From NCBI GenBank assembly GCA_022496185.1, contig WTXG01000138.1:32597-96596 (forward strand): a stretch of DNA of 64,000 nucleotides, in the 5' to 3' direction. The notes beneath the pieces are model-generated. The model ran no database searches and was not told the origin of the DNA. It worked only from the letters and a program-made list of their open reading frames with translations. Position 1 is the first letter of the stretch; each line of letters starts with the position of its first letter. Below, piece after piece: positions 22,565 through 34,264 of the stretch. This DNA is from Multifurca ochricompacta (Eukaryota; Basidiomycota; Agaricomycetes; Russulales; Russulaceae). The position numbers and the translations under genes were made by a program.

Positions 22565-25500
22565 ATGTCCTCCCAAACCGTATCCTCCTCAAACTTTCAA
22601 ATCATCCTCGATGCTTTCCAAGACTATTCAAAACAGACCGGCGTAGACCTCAGTGCTACCAATGATCCTTTCGCCGACAAGCTGAGAAGCTGTCACTCAC
22701 CCGACGCAATCTTGGAGTTGCTTCAAGACAGCGCCAAGGCTTTTACTGAGTATCGGGAGGGAAATCGGAAATTGATCAGCTGGCTTAGCCCCGTGGTGCA
22801 GGTTCTCCATGCATTTTCAAGCATTTTCGGCGAAGCTGTTAGCCTGGTAGGCTTCTAGGATTACCATGGATCCGTCTTGCAAGACTCCAATTTTTATGCT
22901 TTCCCACTAGACACCCTTCCAACCCACAAAAGCAATCTTTGTCTGTATAGATGCTCTCCTTACCGTACGTGTCTCTTATACTTTCGACTGTGAGGACCAT
23001 TTGTGAGGTTTTGCGTTTTTTTTTGTTCTATCGATCAGGCCGCTAGCAGCGTTAGTGCGAGCTACGATGCCCTCGTGGATCTCTTCGAATGCGTCGGGAA
23101 CTTCCTCAAACGTCTACACGTTTATACCGAAATGACAGTCACCCCTTTGATGTCCAACATAATCATGAAGATAATCGTCCAAGTTCTCTCCGTCCTCTCT
23201 CTAGCGACGAAACAGATAAAGCAGGGACGATTCAGTAAGCACGTTCTCGTTCTAGTAAAACTTCTTTCCCGCGTTTCATCTTTCTCGATAGAGAAATTCG
23301 CGAAGAAACTCTTGGGGGAGAGTGAAATCGAGGCTGTACTCCAGAGATTGGACAGACTCACCCGAGAGGAGGCCCAGTTGACTGTCGTCCAGACACTCCA
23401 GGTTGTTCACGGTTTGATGAACAATATGAAAACAGTCATGGACGGTAAGCGATCCCTTATCTTTTTCGCTAGATAGTCGCATTTTGTGACACTTTTTATC
23501 CGAGTAGACGGAAGGGCATCGACGGATGGCATAATCCAAGCTCTGGGTATGTTCAGCCAACTTAGGCTGTCATATTTGTTTCTTGGGGAGGCTGACTGCT
23601 GGTTGCTAGTTACGATGCAAGAGACAGCAAATGAGATAAACAAGATGAAACGTTGGTTCTTTTGCCGTTCGTAACCGTCGATGCTGAATATTTTTCACAG
23701 GTGTGCAGTTGCAAAAGGATGTCCGAAATTGGCTCTCTCCTCCCGACTCATCATACAATCACAACATTGCGCGGAGAGATCACCACGCCGGGACAGCAGG
23801 ATGGTTTACCCAAGGCAGTACATTTGAGAAATGGCAAACGGCTGGCTCCCTCTTGTGGATACACGGTAAACGTAAGGGCTTCTCGGACTTGCCATCGTTT
23901 TTCAGTTGCTAATGGTTGCGATGTTGTCCGATTCTATAGCCGGGTCCGGGAAAAGTATCCTCTGGTGGGCGTCATAACAAGTCACCTCTTCCCATGCATC
24001 CACTGACATCATTAATTAGCTCCACCGTCATTCAAGAAGTAAAAGTCCGACACGATGCAGGACTAGCCTTGATGGGATATTTCTATTTTGACTTCAGAGA
24101 TCTTGCAAAACAAGATATCCGTGGCTTGCTTACGTCCCTTCTTTCTCAACTCAGCGCCAAATCTGATCCTTGCCATGCGATCCTTTCTAACTTGTATTCA
24201 AAATACGACGCTGGATCGCAACAACCTGATGATAATTCCCTTTTGAGATGCTTGAAGGAGATGCTTGAACTCCCTCATCGGCCCGCGATTTATATCATTG
24301 TGGATGCCCTTGACGAGTGTCCCAACACCTCTGGCATCATGTCCCCTCGTGACCGAATCCTTGAATTCTTCGAGGATCTCGTCGGGTCACAACTTCCAAA
24401 TCTACACATCTGCGTCACAAGTCGGCCCGAAGCTGACATTCTCGATGTTCTTGAACCTTTGGCAACTCATACGGTCTCTCTCCACGACGAAGGCGGACAG
24501 AGGAACGATATCGTGGATTACATCAACTTCGTAGTCAAGTCAAACCGGAAGATGCGGACATGGAGAACTGAGGATAAGAATCTGGTGATTGACACGCTCT
24601 CACAGAGAGCCGACGGGATGTGAGCGCGCCACAGTATTTTGGCGCCTTTTGACTCGGTTCTCACGACATCACACAGGTTTCAATGGGTATTCTGTCAGCT
24701 CGTAACGTTATGTCGCTGTTTTTCTTCATCGCTAAGGCGCGCTTTGGATGAACTGCCTGAAACCTTGGATGAAACTTACGAGCGCACGTTGCTAAACATC
24801 GACAAGGAGAGACGAGAATATGGCCAAAGAATCTTCCAATGCCTCGCGGTGTCTGTTCGTCCACTTCGTGTGGAAGAACTCGTCGAGGTTCTTGCTGTTC
24901 GTTTTGATACAGGACACATACCCGAATACTCCGCGAGTTGGCGCCCTGAAGATGCACAAAAGGCCATCGTATCTGCATGTTCCAGTCTTATAACCATTGT
25001 AAATCAGGACGGCTCTCCAGTTGTTCAATTTTCGCATTTCTCTGTAAAGGAGTTCTTGATATCAAGTCGCCTAGCCGCTTCGGGAGAGATTCTCTCTCGC
25101 TTTCACATTCTTCCTGAACCGGCACATGCAGTTCTCGCCCAGGTTTCCCTCAGTATCCTTCTCCAACTAGATGATAAGGTCGACAGAGATCGAATCAAAC
25201 AGTTTCCACTCGCTCTGTATGCCGCTCAGCATTGGGTGGAACATTCGAAGTTTGGAAATGTATCTGGATCATCCACTTTACAGGAGATGATGGATCATTT
25301 GTTCGATCCGGACAAGCCATACTTTGGGACATGGGTGTGGATACACGATATCGACAATCCTTGGAAGGCGCACATGTCCACCACACATCCGACACGGCCG
25401 TACAACATCCCGCTATACTATGCGGCACTCTGCGGATTCTGTGGAGTTGCAGAGCGACTGATGGTCGCTCACGCACAGGACATGAATACGAGGGGCGGAT

Positions 25501-26333
25501 ATTACGCGAGAGCGCTCTATGCTTCGCTGGCGGGGGGACATATTGATATCGCAAAGTCGCTTCTTGAGAGAGGTGTCGACGTGGATTGCCAAAATTACAT
25601 TGGCCAGAGTTTGCTTCACAGAGCATCTGTTCGCGGGCGTCGTGATTTCGTGGTACTGTTAATTGAGCATGGCGCGAAGATCAACATAGAAGACGAGTGG
25701 GGGCAGACACCATTATTCGCGGCGTCAAGATGCGGCGAAACTGAAGTTGTACGAATATTATTGGGGCACGGCGCAGATGTGAATACGAAAACTAAGGATG
25801 GGTGGACCCCGTTGATGGATGCCTCACGATGTGGACACCACGCTGTCGTGCAATTACTGCTCGACAATGGCGCATCCTATGACATCCTCGACGACGACGG
25901 CCGGACTCCATTGCAGTCAGCATCCGACGGTGGACATCTCGATGTTGTAAAGGAGTTGCTTGACCACGGCGCGGATGTAAACTCTCAGAACAACGATGAC
26001 TCAACTCCATTGATCTCTGCATCAGTAAACGGTCATCATGGTATCGTGCAATTATTGCTCAGCAGTGGCGCGTCTGTGGACAGTTGCGACAGTGCTGGCT
26101 GGACTTCGTTACACTTCGCTGCAAAGAATGGGAATCTCAACACTGTCAAGTTGCTGATCGGTCATGGGGCTAATGTTAACCTACGGAATAACGCCGGAGA
26201 GACTGCCTTTGACCTGGCATCTCACAACGCGGAAGAAAGGGTTGCAAGTGCCTTAGCCGAGCATATGGAAGACATAACCCTCGTGACAGCTAGTGTTGTG
26301 ACGGCCCCGGCTCGGCCTGAAGCCGCGGCTTAG
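22565..26333 (+). CDS. Goodbye-NACHT-ankyrin STAND (NLR-like) protein
   Basis: Signal-transducing NTPase of the type implicated in fungal non-self recognition. Inferred exons: 22565-22846, 22911-22964, 23039-23444, 23508-23546, 23610-23651, 23701-23871, 23940-23964, 24020-24619, 24677-26333; all phases fit. The N-terminal Goodbye domain (about residues 1-290) is followed by WLSPPDSSYNHNIARRDHHAG and the NACHT module with Walker A GKPGSGKS, split over exons 6-7, and a Walker B-like IIVDALDEC. The winged-helix region has ALDELPETLDETYERTLL and FSHFSVKEFL. About seven or eight ankyrin repeats end the protein (about 25440-26230). The last 14 codons (after LVTA, at 26290) come from hAT H4; the empty site would end two codons later, in AWS and a TGA. 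The frame is otherwise open, so it may still be functional. Confidence 0.88.
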
Positions 26334-27503
26334 GCTCGGCTTTTAGCGGCTCAGGCTTGTCAAAACTCAAGCCTGGGCCGTAGCGACGGCTTCCGGCCGG
26401 CTTAGGCCCGGCTTAGGCCTAAGCCGCGGCTTTACAAGTTTTAGTTTGGATCTTCTGATCGCTTTTACTCTGCATTTCTGAAGGACTTGTAGTTTACATT
26501 ATATCAACCCCTGGCCACTGCTTTGGCCTTCTGCCATATTATGTCTCCTATTTAACTCATGTAACATAAATTGTCTTAGTTTAGCTTGTATCAATAACAA
26601 GTGTTTGTAACAGGTGCTTCTATCCCATGCTTGCTATGTAGATAAGATAAGATGTTGAGATCGTGGTGAAACTAAGAGTGAAAATCCAGCAAGAATAGAC
26701 CTTTAAATAAGTTCTAGTACTATTCTACGAAATACCAAAGCCGATCGAGCGTGCAATGTAAATCTAATTAGTTATCAGTGGCTTACTCTTCTAAGTACCC
26801 TGACACATCTTGTTTATTAACGCGCAATCGTTTCTGCCAGTCTGGCATTATCTAAAATACATACTAGACTACTTTAGATCACTCTATAATCAAATCATCG
26901 AATTGTATTACTCAAACAAAGGCCGCGTGTATCTATCAGTGTCCATGTGTAGGGCAGCGACTACTTGGCATCGCGTGGACTGGGTCAGATCGGTCCAAAC
27001 TCCTTCTTATCTTATCTAAGTCTAAGAAGGTCGACTCTGCAAGACGCACAATCGCGTGACACCCTCAGGATGGTTTTCAATCAGTCTGGGATGCCAAAAA
27101 ATGCGCATCCAGGACATGTACTATATCAGCTACTAAGTTAAAGTAAACAAATGTATTATCTTGCAATGTGATTTAATCACATGATCAATCTGAGATGTAT
27201 ATACTCAGTATTTTAATTAATGTGAGACATGTTTTTATCTCATCAATTGTTTTATCTAAACACAATCACAATTATGTTGCTATCTCTGTACTGGTATTCT
27301 GGTTCAACAGTTTACAAAAATCCGGATAGAAAGCGTGACTCAGCCACCAAAAGCCGCGGCCTAAGCCGCGGCTTCAGGCTTTCCAAACCTTAAGCCTGAG
27401 CCGTGGGCCGCTGGAAGCCGTTTTCACGGCCTATGTCGGCCCGGCTTTTTCCGGCTCAGAAACGGCCGGCTTACGGCTTTGAGCCGAGCCGTGCACATCA
27501 CTA
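26291..27503. mobile_element. Non-autonomous hAT 'H4' in the NACHT gene
   Basis: The 1213-bp element starts TAGTGTTGTGACGGCC and ends GTGCACATCACTA, flanked by perfect 8-bp duplications GTGACAGC (26283-26290 and 27504-27511). No transposase is encoded. Both ends are dense in AAGCC/GGCTT and GCCGCGGC repeats, while the middle (about 26640-27290) matches the core of H1-H3. The first bases supply the present stop codon of the NACHT gene. Confidence 0.92.
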
Positions 27504-27511
27504 GTGACAGC

Positions 27512-27861
27512 ATGGTCCTGACTACACGGAACATACCACCACAAGATGTGCATCTCGATGGTGCACAGTAGGGTTGCGGAAAATATTCGAGGCCAATAAT
27601 TTACTGGTAATTTTGATGGGAAGGTGGTAATTGTGATGGGAAGGTGGTAATTTAGATGGGAAGGTGGTAATTTAGATGGGAAGGTGGTAATTTACTGGTA
27701 ATTTACTGGTAAAAGAGCATGTGATACTTTCACATGATGTTTTCAATGAAATTTTTATAATTCCATCAAGAAGTTGTTGTCTAGTGTAAGAGCTAGAAAA
27801 GTGAGTAGCTCAGTCTTTGGAACAGAAAGACTATATTGCTAGGTAATACCTAGAAAAGCAA
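27512..27861. repeat. Short tandem repeats next to a possible hAT end
   Basis: A unit of about 19-20 bp containing GATGGGAAGGTGGTAATTT is repeated four times at 27600-27700 and flanked by TTACTGGTAA copies. TAGGGTTGCGG at 27568 resembles hAT termini of this window, so this may be one subterminal region of a further, incomplete element. The original NACHT stop lies at about 27519. Confidence 0.5.
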
Positions 27862-27869
27862 GTAGCTAC

Positions 27870-29167
27870 TAGGGCTGCGCGCCGTCCGTTTGACGGTGAC
27901 GGCCGTCTATTTGACAGTGAAGGACGGGTACGGCTGACCCGTACACCTTCCGTTTTTGGTACTCACCAGATCGCTGACGGTATGGTACGGGTACGGTACG
28001 GCCGTTTTACGGTATACGGTAGTAGACGGTATTACTAGAGAAAATAAAGTTGACCAGGGTAGCATGAGCAAGAAGCTTAGAGTGATAAAGCAATGAATAG
28101 GTGTATTCTTATGGCTATTCTACACCTTTTTATGTAGTTTATGAGTACAATACCCAACAATCTACTTTACCAGCCATAATCTGAAACTCATAGAGGGACT
28201 TCAAGCATTGCATTTGCTTCTGTGAGTATGATTGGTGTAAAAAGGGCATACTGGAACATGAACTCCCTCAATAAATGTAATTGTAGGTATATTATCACAA
28301 AAGAGACATCAGAGAAACAATACCAAAACATGCCCCAAAAAGGGGCATCCCAAAACTATATTTGGGCTTGCACAAGGCAACTCTTAAAGCCAAGTGTGGT
28401 AAATGCGAGCATACCTCCAACTGGACTCTGGCAGACCAAAATTCAATTACAATAAGGCAAAAATCAAATATATAGACTAATAGACAGCTCAACGACCCAG
28501 TGCAGTATCAGCTTGCGTGCGTGCAAGATGCAACTGCTTCTTGTCAGGCAACGGAGGGAGATCATGCCCCATCCACTAATCTAATCTACTCCATAATCCA
28601 TAATATGCTGTTGAGATGGGCCGGTTGCAACTGGGACCGGAGACCGGACAGCCGGGCTCCTGGGTGGACTCGATCTTATGATTATGATAAGATAATCTAA
28701 AGTGCGTCAGATAATTGATTCAGAGACATTGCACGCACAACACATTCCTTCTGTCTTGTCACATTTAAATAACTATATTTATTCTACTTATTGTCATGCT
28801 TCTCTAAGCAGTATCAAAGTTCACTATTCTGTACATGTTCACTTCAGTTTTGACCACATAAACTGAAGCGAGTATTAGTTAGTTTATCTTATCTCTTATC
28901 TTTACCATATTTAGCTAACACTTATCTACTATCTAAATAGGTAAAGATACTATAGTGGGGGAGTTTTGGTGGCTTAATGACAAGATTAAAGCCCTGCCGT
29001 CCATGCCGTCTAATGCCGTCTACGGCCGTTTTTTGACGGGTTCGGACGGCGTTTTCCATACCCGTAACCGTCCGTCTCGATGATTGACTTGAGCTGGTAT
29101 GGTACAGGTACGGCACCGTACTACGGCACCGTCATACCGTAAGCTACGGGTACGGCGCACAGCCCTA
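27870..29167. mobile_element. Deletion derivative of the large hAT
   Basis: The 1298-bp element has ends TAGGGCTGCGCGCCGT and, inverted, TAGGGCTGTGCGCCGT. The perfect 8-bp duplication GTAGCTAC (27862-27869 and 29168-29175) is itself a palindrome. It keeps the transposase C-terminal tail (28470-28560, similar to 2735-2860), then jumps to the 5' non-coding region with the promoter-like module (28674-28945). Nearly all of the transposase is deleted. It shows what the lost left end of the 2697-13530 element should look like. Confidence 0.92.
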
Positions 29168-29175
29168 GTAGCTAC

Positions 29176-29468
29176 ACAAAGAATTAGTAAAATGCAATGT
29201 AGCTACAAAGAAAATAATACTGACCTCAGTCTTTGGAACAGAAAGACTGAGGATGCTAACTACACTGGTAGTCCTATAATATAGTAAGAAATTTGCATGA
29301 TATGATACCTCGTGCATTGTGTAGAATGGCCTCAATGTGATCGATCCTGGGCTGCCATCTCCGGTATCAATGTGGCTGCGTGCCGTGGCTGTATTCTAAC
29401 ATCTAGGACTCTCCAAGAGCTTCTGGAGGGTTATGAACAGCCACAGAAGTGTCACTTGATAGTTCATC
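29176..29468. other. Unassigned repeat-flank DNA
   Basis: The segment CTCAGTCTTTGGAACAGAAAG at 29225 repeats one at about 27810 on the other side of the hAT derivative. No gene is recognised. Confidence 0.3.
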
Positions 29469-29819
29469 TGTTGACACAGGATGTGTCTGGAGATGCTTCA
29501 GGCATCTAAGGTTCACTTCAGCTGTAGATTAGATTAGATTCCGGAGTTTTGGACTTTTTATGTTATCTTTATTACATTTTTTCTCACCTTACTCAGCTGA
29601 TTAGTGATGGACTTAGTAATGCACAGTATAGCATGTGATTCTCTTTTGGCCAATGGCCTTAGTCCCTCACTGTTTATTGTCCAGCACTTGTGGACTTATT
29701 CCCAGTGCACACAGACTATCCCTTGGAGTATATAAGGGTGTCTGTTTTGTCTCTTACACTTCAGAGTTCTTCTAACATCTGAAGTGTAAGTTCCATTTAC
29801 TCTACTCTCTACTACCTTT
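29469..29819 (+). repeat. Truncated Copia LTR
   Basis: Starts TGTTGACACAGGATGTGTC and follows the Copia B/C LTR through the TATA box (near 29730) and the start-site stem-loop, then breaks off where a hAT end begins. It is more diverged than the LTRs of B and C, hence older. Confidence 0.75.
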
Positions 29820-29990
29820 TAGGGCTGCACACCATACCTGTACCCTATGGTATGATGGTGCCATAGTATGGTGCTGTACCCATACTGTACCAGCTCAAGT
29901 CAATAATCAAGATAGACAGTTATGGGTACAGCAAATGCTGTCCAAACCCATCAAAAAACAGCTGTAGATGGCATGTGATGCTTTTTGTCA
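29820..29990 (-). repeat. CpG-depleted terminal fragment of the large hAT family
   Basis: Begins TAGGGCTGCACACCATACC and aligns to the inverted right ends at 13530 and 29167. Almost every CpG in those copies is TpG or CpA here. Only this terminal segment is present. Confidence 0.7.
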
Positions 29991-30232
29991 ATGTAACAGT
30001 TTGTGACGCACTTGTGATGCATGTGTGACTTTTGTGACAGTTTTTCAACCTGTGCGCATTTGACTTTTGTCTCAGCATTTCAACTTCTTACTCCAAGTCA
30101 TGTGACTGGGGTTGATGATCTCTTCTTATCTGATCTGATTTTTGGACTTAGACTGACTTGGACTGACACTCATTTGCCTTTGGAGTGGGTGCAACACCAC
30201 TTACATTTCCTGTCTCAATCTCCACTAGAGAT
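29991..30232. other. Intergenic, nothing recognised
   Basis: Contains imperfect TTGTGAC/ATGTGAC repetitions near 30000-30040. It ends with the target duplication CTAGAGAT (30225-30232) of hAT H2. Confidence 0.3.
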
Positions 30233-33113
30233 TAGTGAATAGCAGGGGTAACCCCCGGGTATCTTCATTGGTACCCGTACCCGTACCTGTACCCGTCGCT
30301 ACGGGTATGGGTCACCTGCGGGTTGCCTGTGTTAAACGCGTGCAAGTAGGGATCAGCAAGGGTTTTCATACCTGTGCGGGTAAGCGCTGCGGGTTTTGAT
30401 GGGTACGGGTACGGGTATACAACTCCCAACCCGCCAGAAACCCGTACCCACGCAGCGGGTTTGGCGGGTATAAGTGGTCATCAGTCATTGACAAGATCAG
30501 CAGAAATGTAATGATAAAATACATCTGTAGCAAACAAATGACAAGATTAAATTTGATGTATGCTACAGGGCTTCTGTAAATATATTCTAGTGTTATCCTA
30601 TGAAATATCAAAGCAGATCAATGGTGCGATGTAAAATAAAAGTGTTATCAGTGATCCACTCTCTTGAAAATCATGATGCAACTGTTTTATTAACGCGCGA
30701 TCAATTCTGCCGGTCTGGCACTATCTAAAATACACTCTAGACTACTTTAGACTATTCTATAATCTAATTATCAAATTACTTTACTGAAACAAGGCCCGCA
30801 TGTATCTACAGGCTGCATAGAGCAGCGACTACATTGCATCACATGGACCAGCATATTGGTCTGATCTCCTTCCTATTAAGGAAGGTTGACTTAACAATCA
30901 CGGCTTTGATTTTCCATTGGTCCAACAAGATTGTGATCACGCATAGATAACACAACAAAAACGCGTTCACAAATTAATTAGATACATAGAATATACATCT
31001 AAGATCTGACATATGATCAAATCACATCATTAAACGAGATAACGAGATAACGCGTTCATTTAATCTAGTAGCTGATATAGTACATCTAAAGTACAAGCCT
31101 GCGCCATGCCTGTTCCACAAAATGAAATAAAATAATAATGTAAATAAAGAATAAACTTAATCTTCTGAACATAAATCAGCAATTATTGAGGGATCCTGAG
31201 TAGCCACAAATGAACGCGTTGTATCCAAGTGTGTATCTCCTTGACCGGATGGACCGGGCCGGGTGTCCGAAATGCGCAATGCAAGTAAAGAACTTGCACA
31301 CGTTTCATTTTATGGGTAACCTGGGTATCAAAACAAATATCCAGGGGTTACCCCTGCCAATCACTATGCATTTGTCAATTATTTTTGCATTCTATGCAGT
31401 TATCTGACAGGCTTTTCATCAATGTTCTATAACATCTATCTAATCATCTTTGTATATTGAGGTGGATTTTAGTTGCGCTTGTATAAAATTGAAACCAGAA
31501 TAATAAAACAACAATAGAATAATGAATTATCTTAATCTTATGAATATAAAACAGGAATCTTTGAAGGATCCTGAGTAGCCACAAATGAACGCGTTGTGCA
31601 TCTCCTTGACCAGGATGGCCCGGGCCAGTTATCTGAAATGCGTGATGCAAGCAAAGAACTTGCACACGTTTACACAGGTAACCCGCAGGTGACCCGTGGG
31701 TAACCCACGGGTTACCCGTACCCGTAGCGACGGGTACGGTATGGGTACGGGTACCAATGAAGATACCCGGGGGTTACCCCTGCTATTCACTACGTGCAAG
31801 TTCTTTACTTGCATCGCGCATTTCGGATATCTGGCCTGGGCCATCCCAGACCAAGGAGATACACAACGCGTTCATTTATGGCTGCTTAAGATCCCTCAAT
31901 GACTCTTGTTTTATGCTCACAAGATTAAGATAATTCATTATTCCATTTTTATTTTATTATGCTGGTCTCAATTTTATACAAGCACAACTAAAATCCACCC
32001 CAATATACAGAGATGATTAGATAGGATGTAATAGAACATTGAATGAAAAGCCTGTCAGATAACCACACAGAATGCAAAAATAATTGACAAATGCATAGTG
32101 ATTGGCAGGGGCAACCCTGGATATTTGTTTTGATACCCAGGTTACCCATAAAATGAAATGCGTGCAAGTTCTTTACTTGCATCGCGCATTTCGGACACTT
32201 GGCCTGGTCCATCCCGGTCAAGGAGATATGCACTTGGATACAACGCGTTCATCTGTAGCTACTCAGGATCCTCAATAATTGCTGATTTATGTTCAGAAGA
32301 TTAAGTTTATTCTTTATTTACATTATTATTTTATTTCATTTTGTGGAACAGGCATGGTGCAGGCTTGTACTTTAGATGTACTATATCAGCTACTAGATTA
32401 AATGAACGCGTTATCTCATTATCTCGTTTAATGATGTGATTTGATCATATGTCAGATCTTAGATGTATATTCTATGGATCTAATTAATTTGTGAACGCGT
32501 TTCTGTTGTGTTATCTATGCGTGATCACAATCTTGTCGGACCAATGGAAAATCAAAGCCGTGATTGTTAAGTCAACCTTCCTTAATAGGAAGGAGATCAG
32601 ACCAATATGCTGGTCCATGTGATGCAATGTAGTCGCTGCTCTATGCAGCCTGTAGATACATGTGGGCCTTGTTTCAGTAAAGTAATTTGATAATTAGATT
32701 ATAGAATAGTCTAAAGTAGTCTAGAGTGTATTTTAGATAGTGCCAGACTGGCAGAATTGATCGCGCGTTAATAAAACAGTTGCATCATGATTTTCAAGAG
32801 AGTGGATCACTGATAACACTTTTATTTTACATCGCACCGTTGATCTGCTTTGATATTTCATAGGATAACACTAGAATATATTTACAGAACCCTGTAGCAT
32901 ACATCAAATTAAATCTTATCATTTGTTTGCTACAGATGTATTTTATCATTACATTTCTGCTGATCTTGTCAATGACCGATGACCACTTATACCTGCCAAA
33001 ACTGCTGCGCGGGTACGGGTTTCTGGCAGGTTAGGAGTTGTATACCCATACCCGTACCCGTCAAAACCCGCGGCGCTTACCCACGCGGGTATGAAAACCC
33101 TTGCTGATCCCTA
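30233..33113. mobile_element. Non-autonomous hAT 'H2', interrupted by H1
   Basis: The ends are TAGTGAATAGCAGGGGT (30233) and, inverted, TAGGGATCAGCAAGGGT (33113). The target duplication is a perfect CTAGAGAT (30225-30232 and 33114-33121). Without H1 the element is about 1.43 kb. It has no transposase, and its ends carry ACCCGT/ACGGGT subterminal repeats. Because H1 sits inside it in the opposite orientation, the whole segment is a near-perfect 2.8-kb palindrome. Confidence 0.9.
30347..31792. mobile_element. Non-autonomous hAT 'H1', nested in H2
   Basis: The element is 1446 bp, starting TAGGGATCAGCAAGGG and ending CCCCTGCTATTCACTA, with a perfect 8-bp duplication CGTGCAAG (30339-30346 and 31793-31800) made from H2 sequence. 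Same family as H2 and H3 (42034-43446). It lies in the subterminal region of H2. Confidence 0.92.
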
Positions 33114-33134
33114 CTAGAGATTCACATGGACTTT

Positions 33135-33639
33135 TGTCAACAGGCATGAGGCACAGCATACTGACTGTGAAAGTTAGCGTGTAAGGCTAAAAGACAAGTT
33201 ACTTCAGAGGTAGAAGAAACTCTATATTACTATACTACACACCTAAAAGACAAGTTCTATATACAGAGTTAGTCTAGAGTAATGAAGATAGTAGAGAGGA
33301 TGACTTACACTTCAGAGGTAGAAGAAACCCTGAAGTGTAAGAGACGAAACAGACACCCTTATATACATCCAAGGGGTGGTCTGTGCACTGGGAATAAGTC
33401 CACAAGTGCCAGACAAAGTCCAAACAATAAACAAGAGGGAATAAGGCCATTGGCCAGTATGGAATCACATGCTTGTACATCATTAGTAAGGTACATCAGT
33501 CAGCTACTGCAGAATGTGAGAAAGAAAGTAATAAAGATATAGTAAAAGTCTGAAACTCTGGTATCTAATCTAGTCCACAAAGTAGCTAATCTAATCTCCT
33601 GATGCCTGAAGCATCACCAAACACATCCTGTGTTCAACA
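33135..33639 (-). repeat. 3' LTR of Copia C
   Basis: On plus it begins TGTCAACAGGCATG and ends TGTGTTCAACA. It matches 55607-56114 with a few differences, mostly at CpG sites. A short stretch with the polypurine tract (33640-33651) separates it from Gypsy D. Confidence 0.92.
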
Positions 33640-33651
33640 TCCCTCCATGCT

Positions 33652-34234
33652 TGTTACGTCCAGTGCGGGATGTTCCACACGACTTGTGTGTTAGCATATT
33701 GTTCGGGATCAGGTAAGGGACCAATAGGGTCTCTTGGAGTACAGGTGGGACAAGTCAAAGTCAAAGGGGCTGTTCCCTATGACAATGTTGAACAGAAAGT
33801 GCCAAAAGCACTGAGACAGTTGAGTCAGAGATTTCAAAGGAGATGTCCGGAAGACAAGCACCAATGGATTCAATAAGTTGAGTCTAAGGCTTACAATGTA
33901 GCTAAGGTGGACTTTATATATGTAACCAGACAGGCGTCTATAGATAAGCTATCTCAGAGTCATGTGGGCCCAAATATACGAAAGCATAGGGCGTAAAGCC
34001 AGGCTTCTGATAGGGGATTAAGTAAGTGTCCGGTTGTAAAGATAAAGAGATAAGAAGGACAATCATAGGCAAACTGTATGTATACAAGTCCAAACAGTAG
34101 TCACGGGGATGGGAGTAATGCATGTGAGGGATCCCAGGAGGGGGACGTGATGAGAAAGTGTAATGTCAGTGGGTGAGTAGGGTCCCTGTTGGGGAGGGTG
34201 AAGAAAATAGGGCTACTGGGTCCTGATCGTAACA
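33652..34234 (-). repeat. 3' LTR of Gypsy D (583 bp)
   Basis: Starts TGTTACGTCCAGTG and ends GATCGTAACA on plus; same length as 40537-41119. Confidence 0.94.
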
Positions 34235-34264
34235 TCACCCCCTTTCTGGTTCGAGCTGACCCAG

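Noticed and set aside
27600..27720. CRISPR-like array
   Set aside because: Eukaryotic context, units contiguous with no unique spacers; a tandem repeat.
31210..31407. Short frames in the H1/H2 cores (also 31988-32233)
   Set aside because: They repeat on both arms of the palindrome and have no resemblance to known proteins; non-autonomous hAT sequence.
30347..33113. Palindrome as a foldback element or assembly artefact
   Set aside because: Two independent perfect 8-bp duplications explain it as one hAT nested in another; an artefact would not create them.
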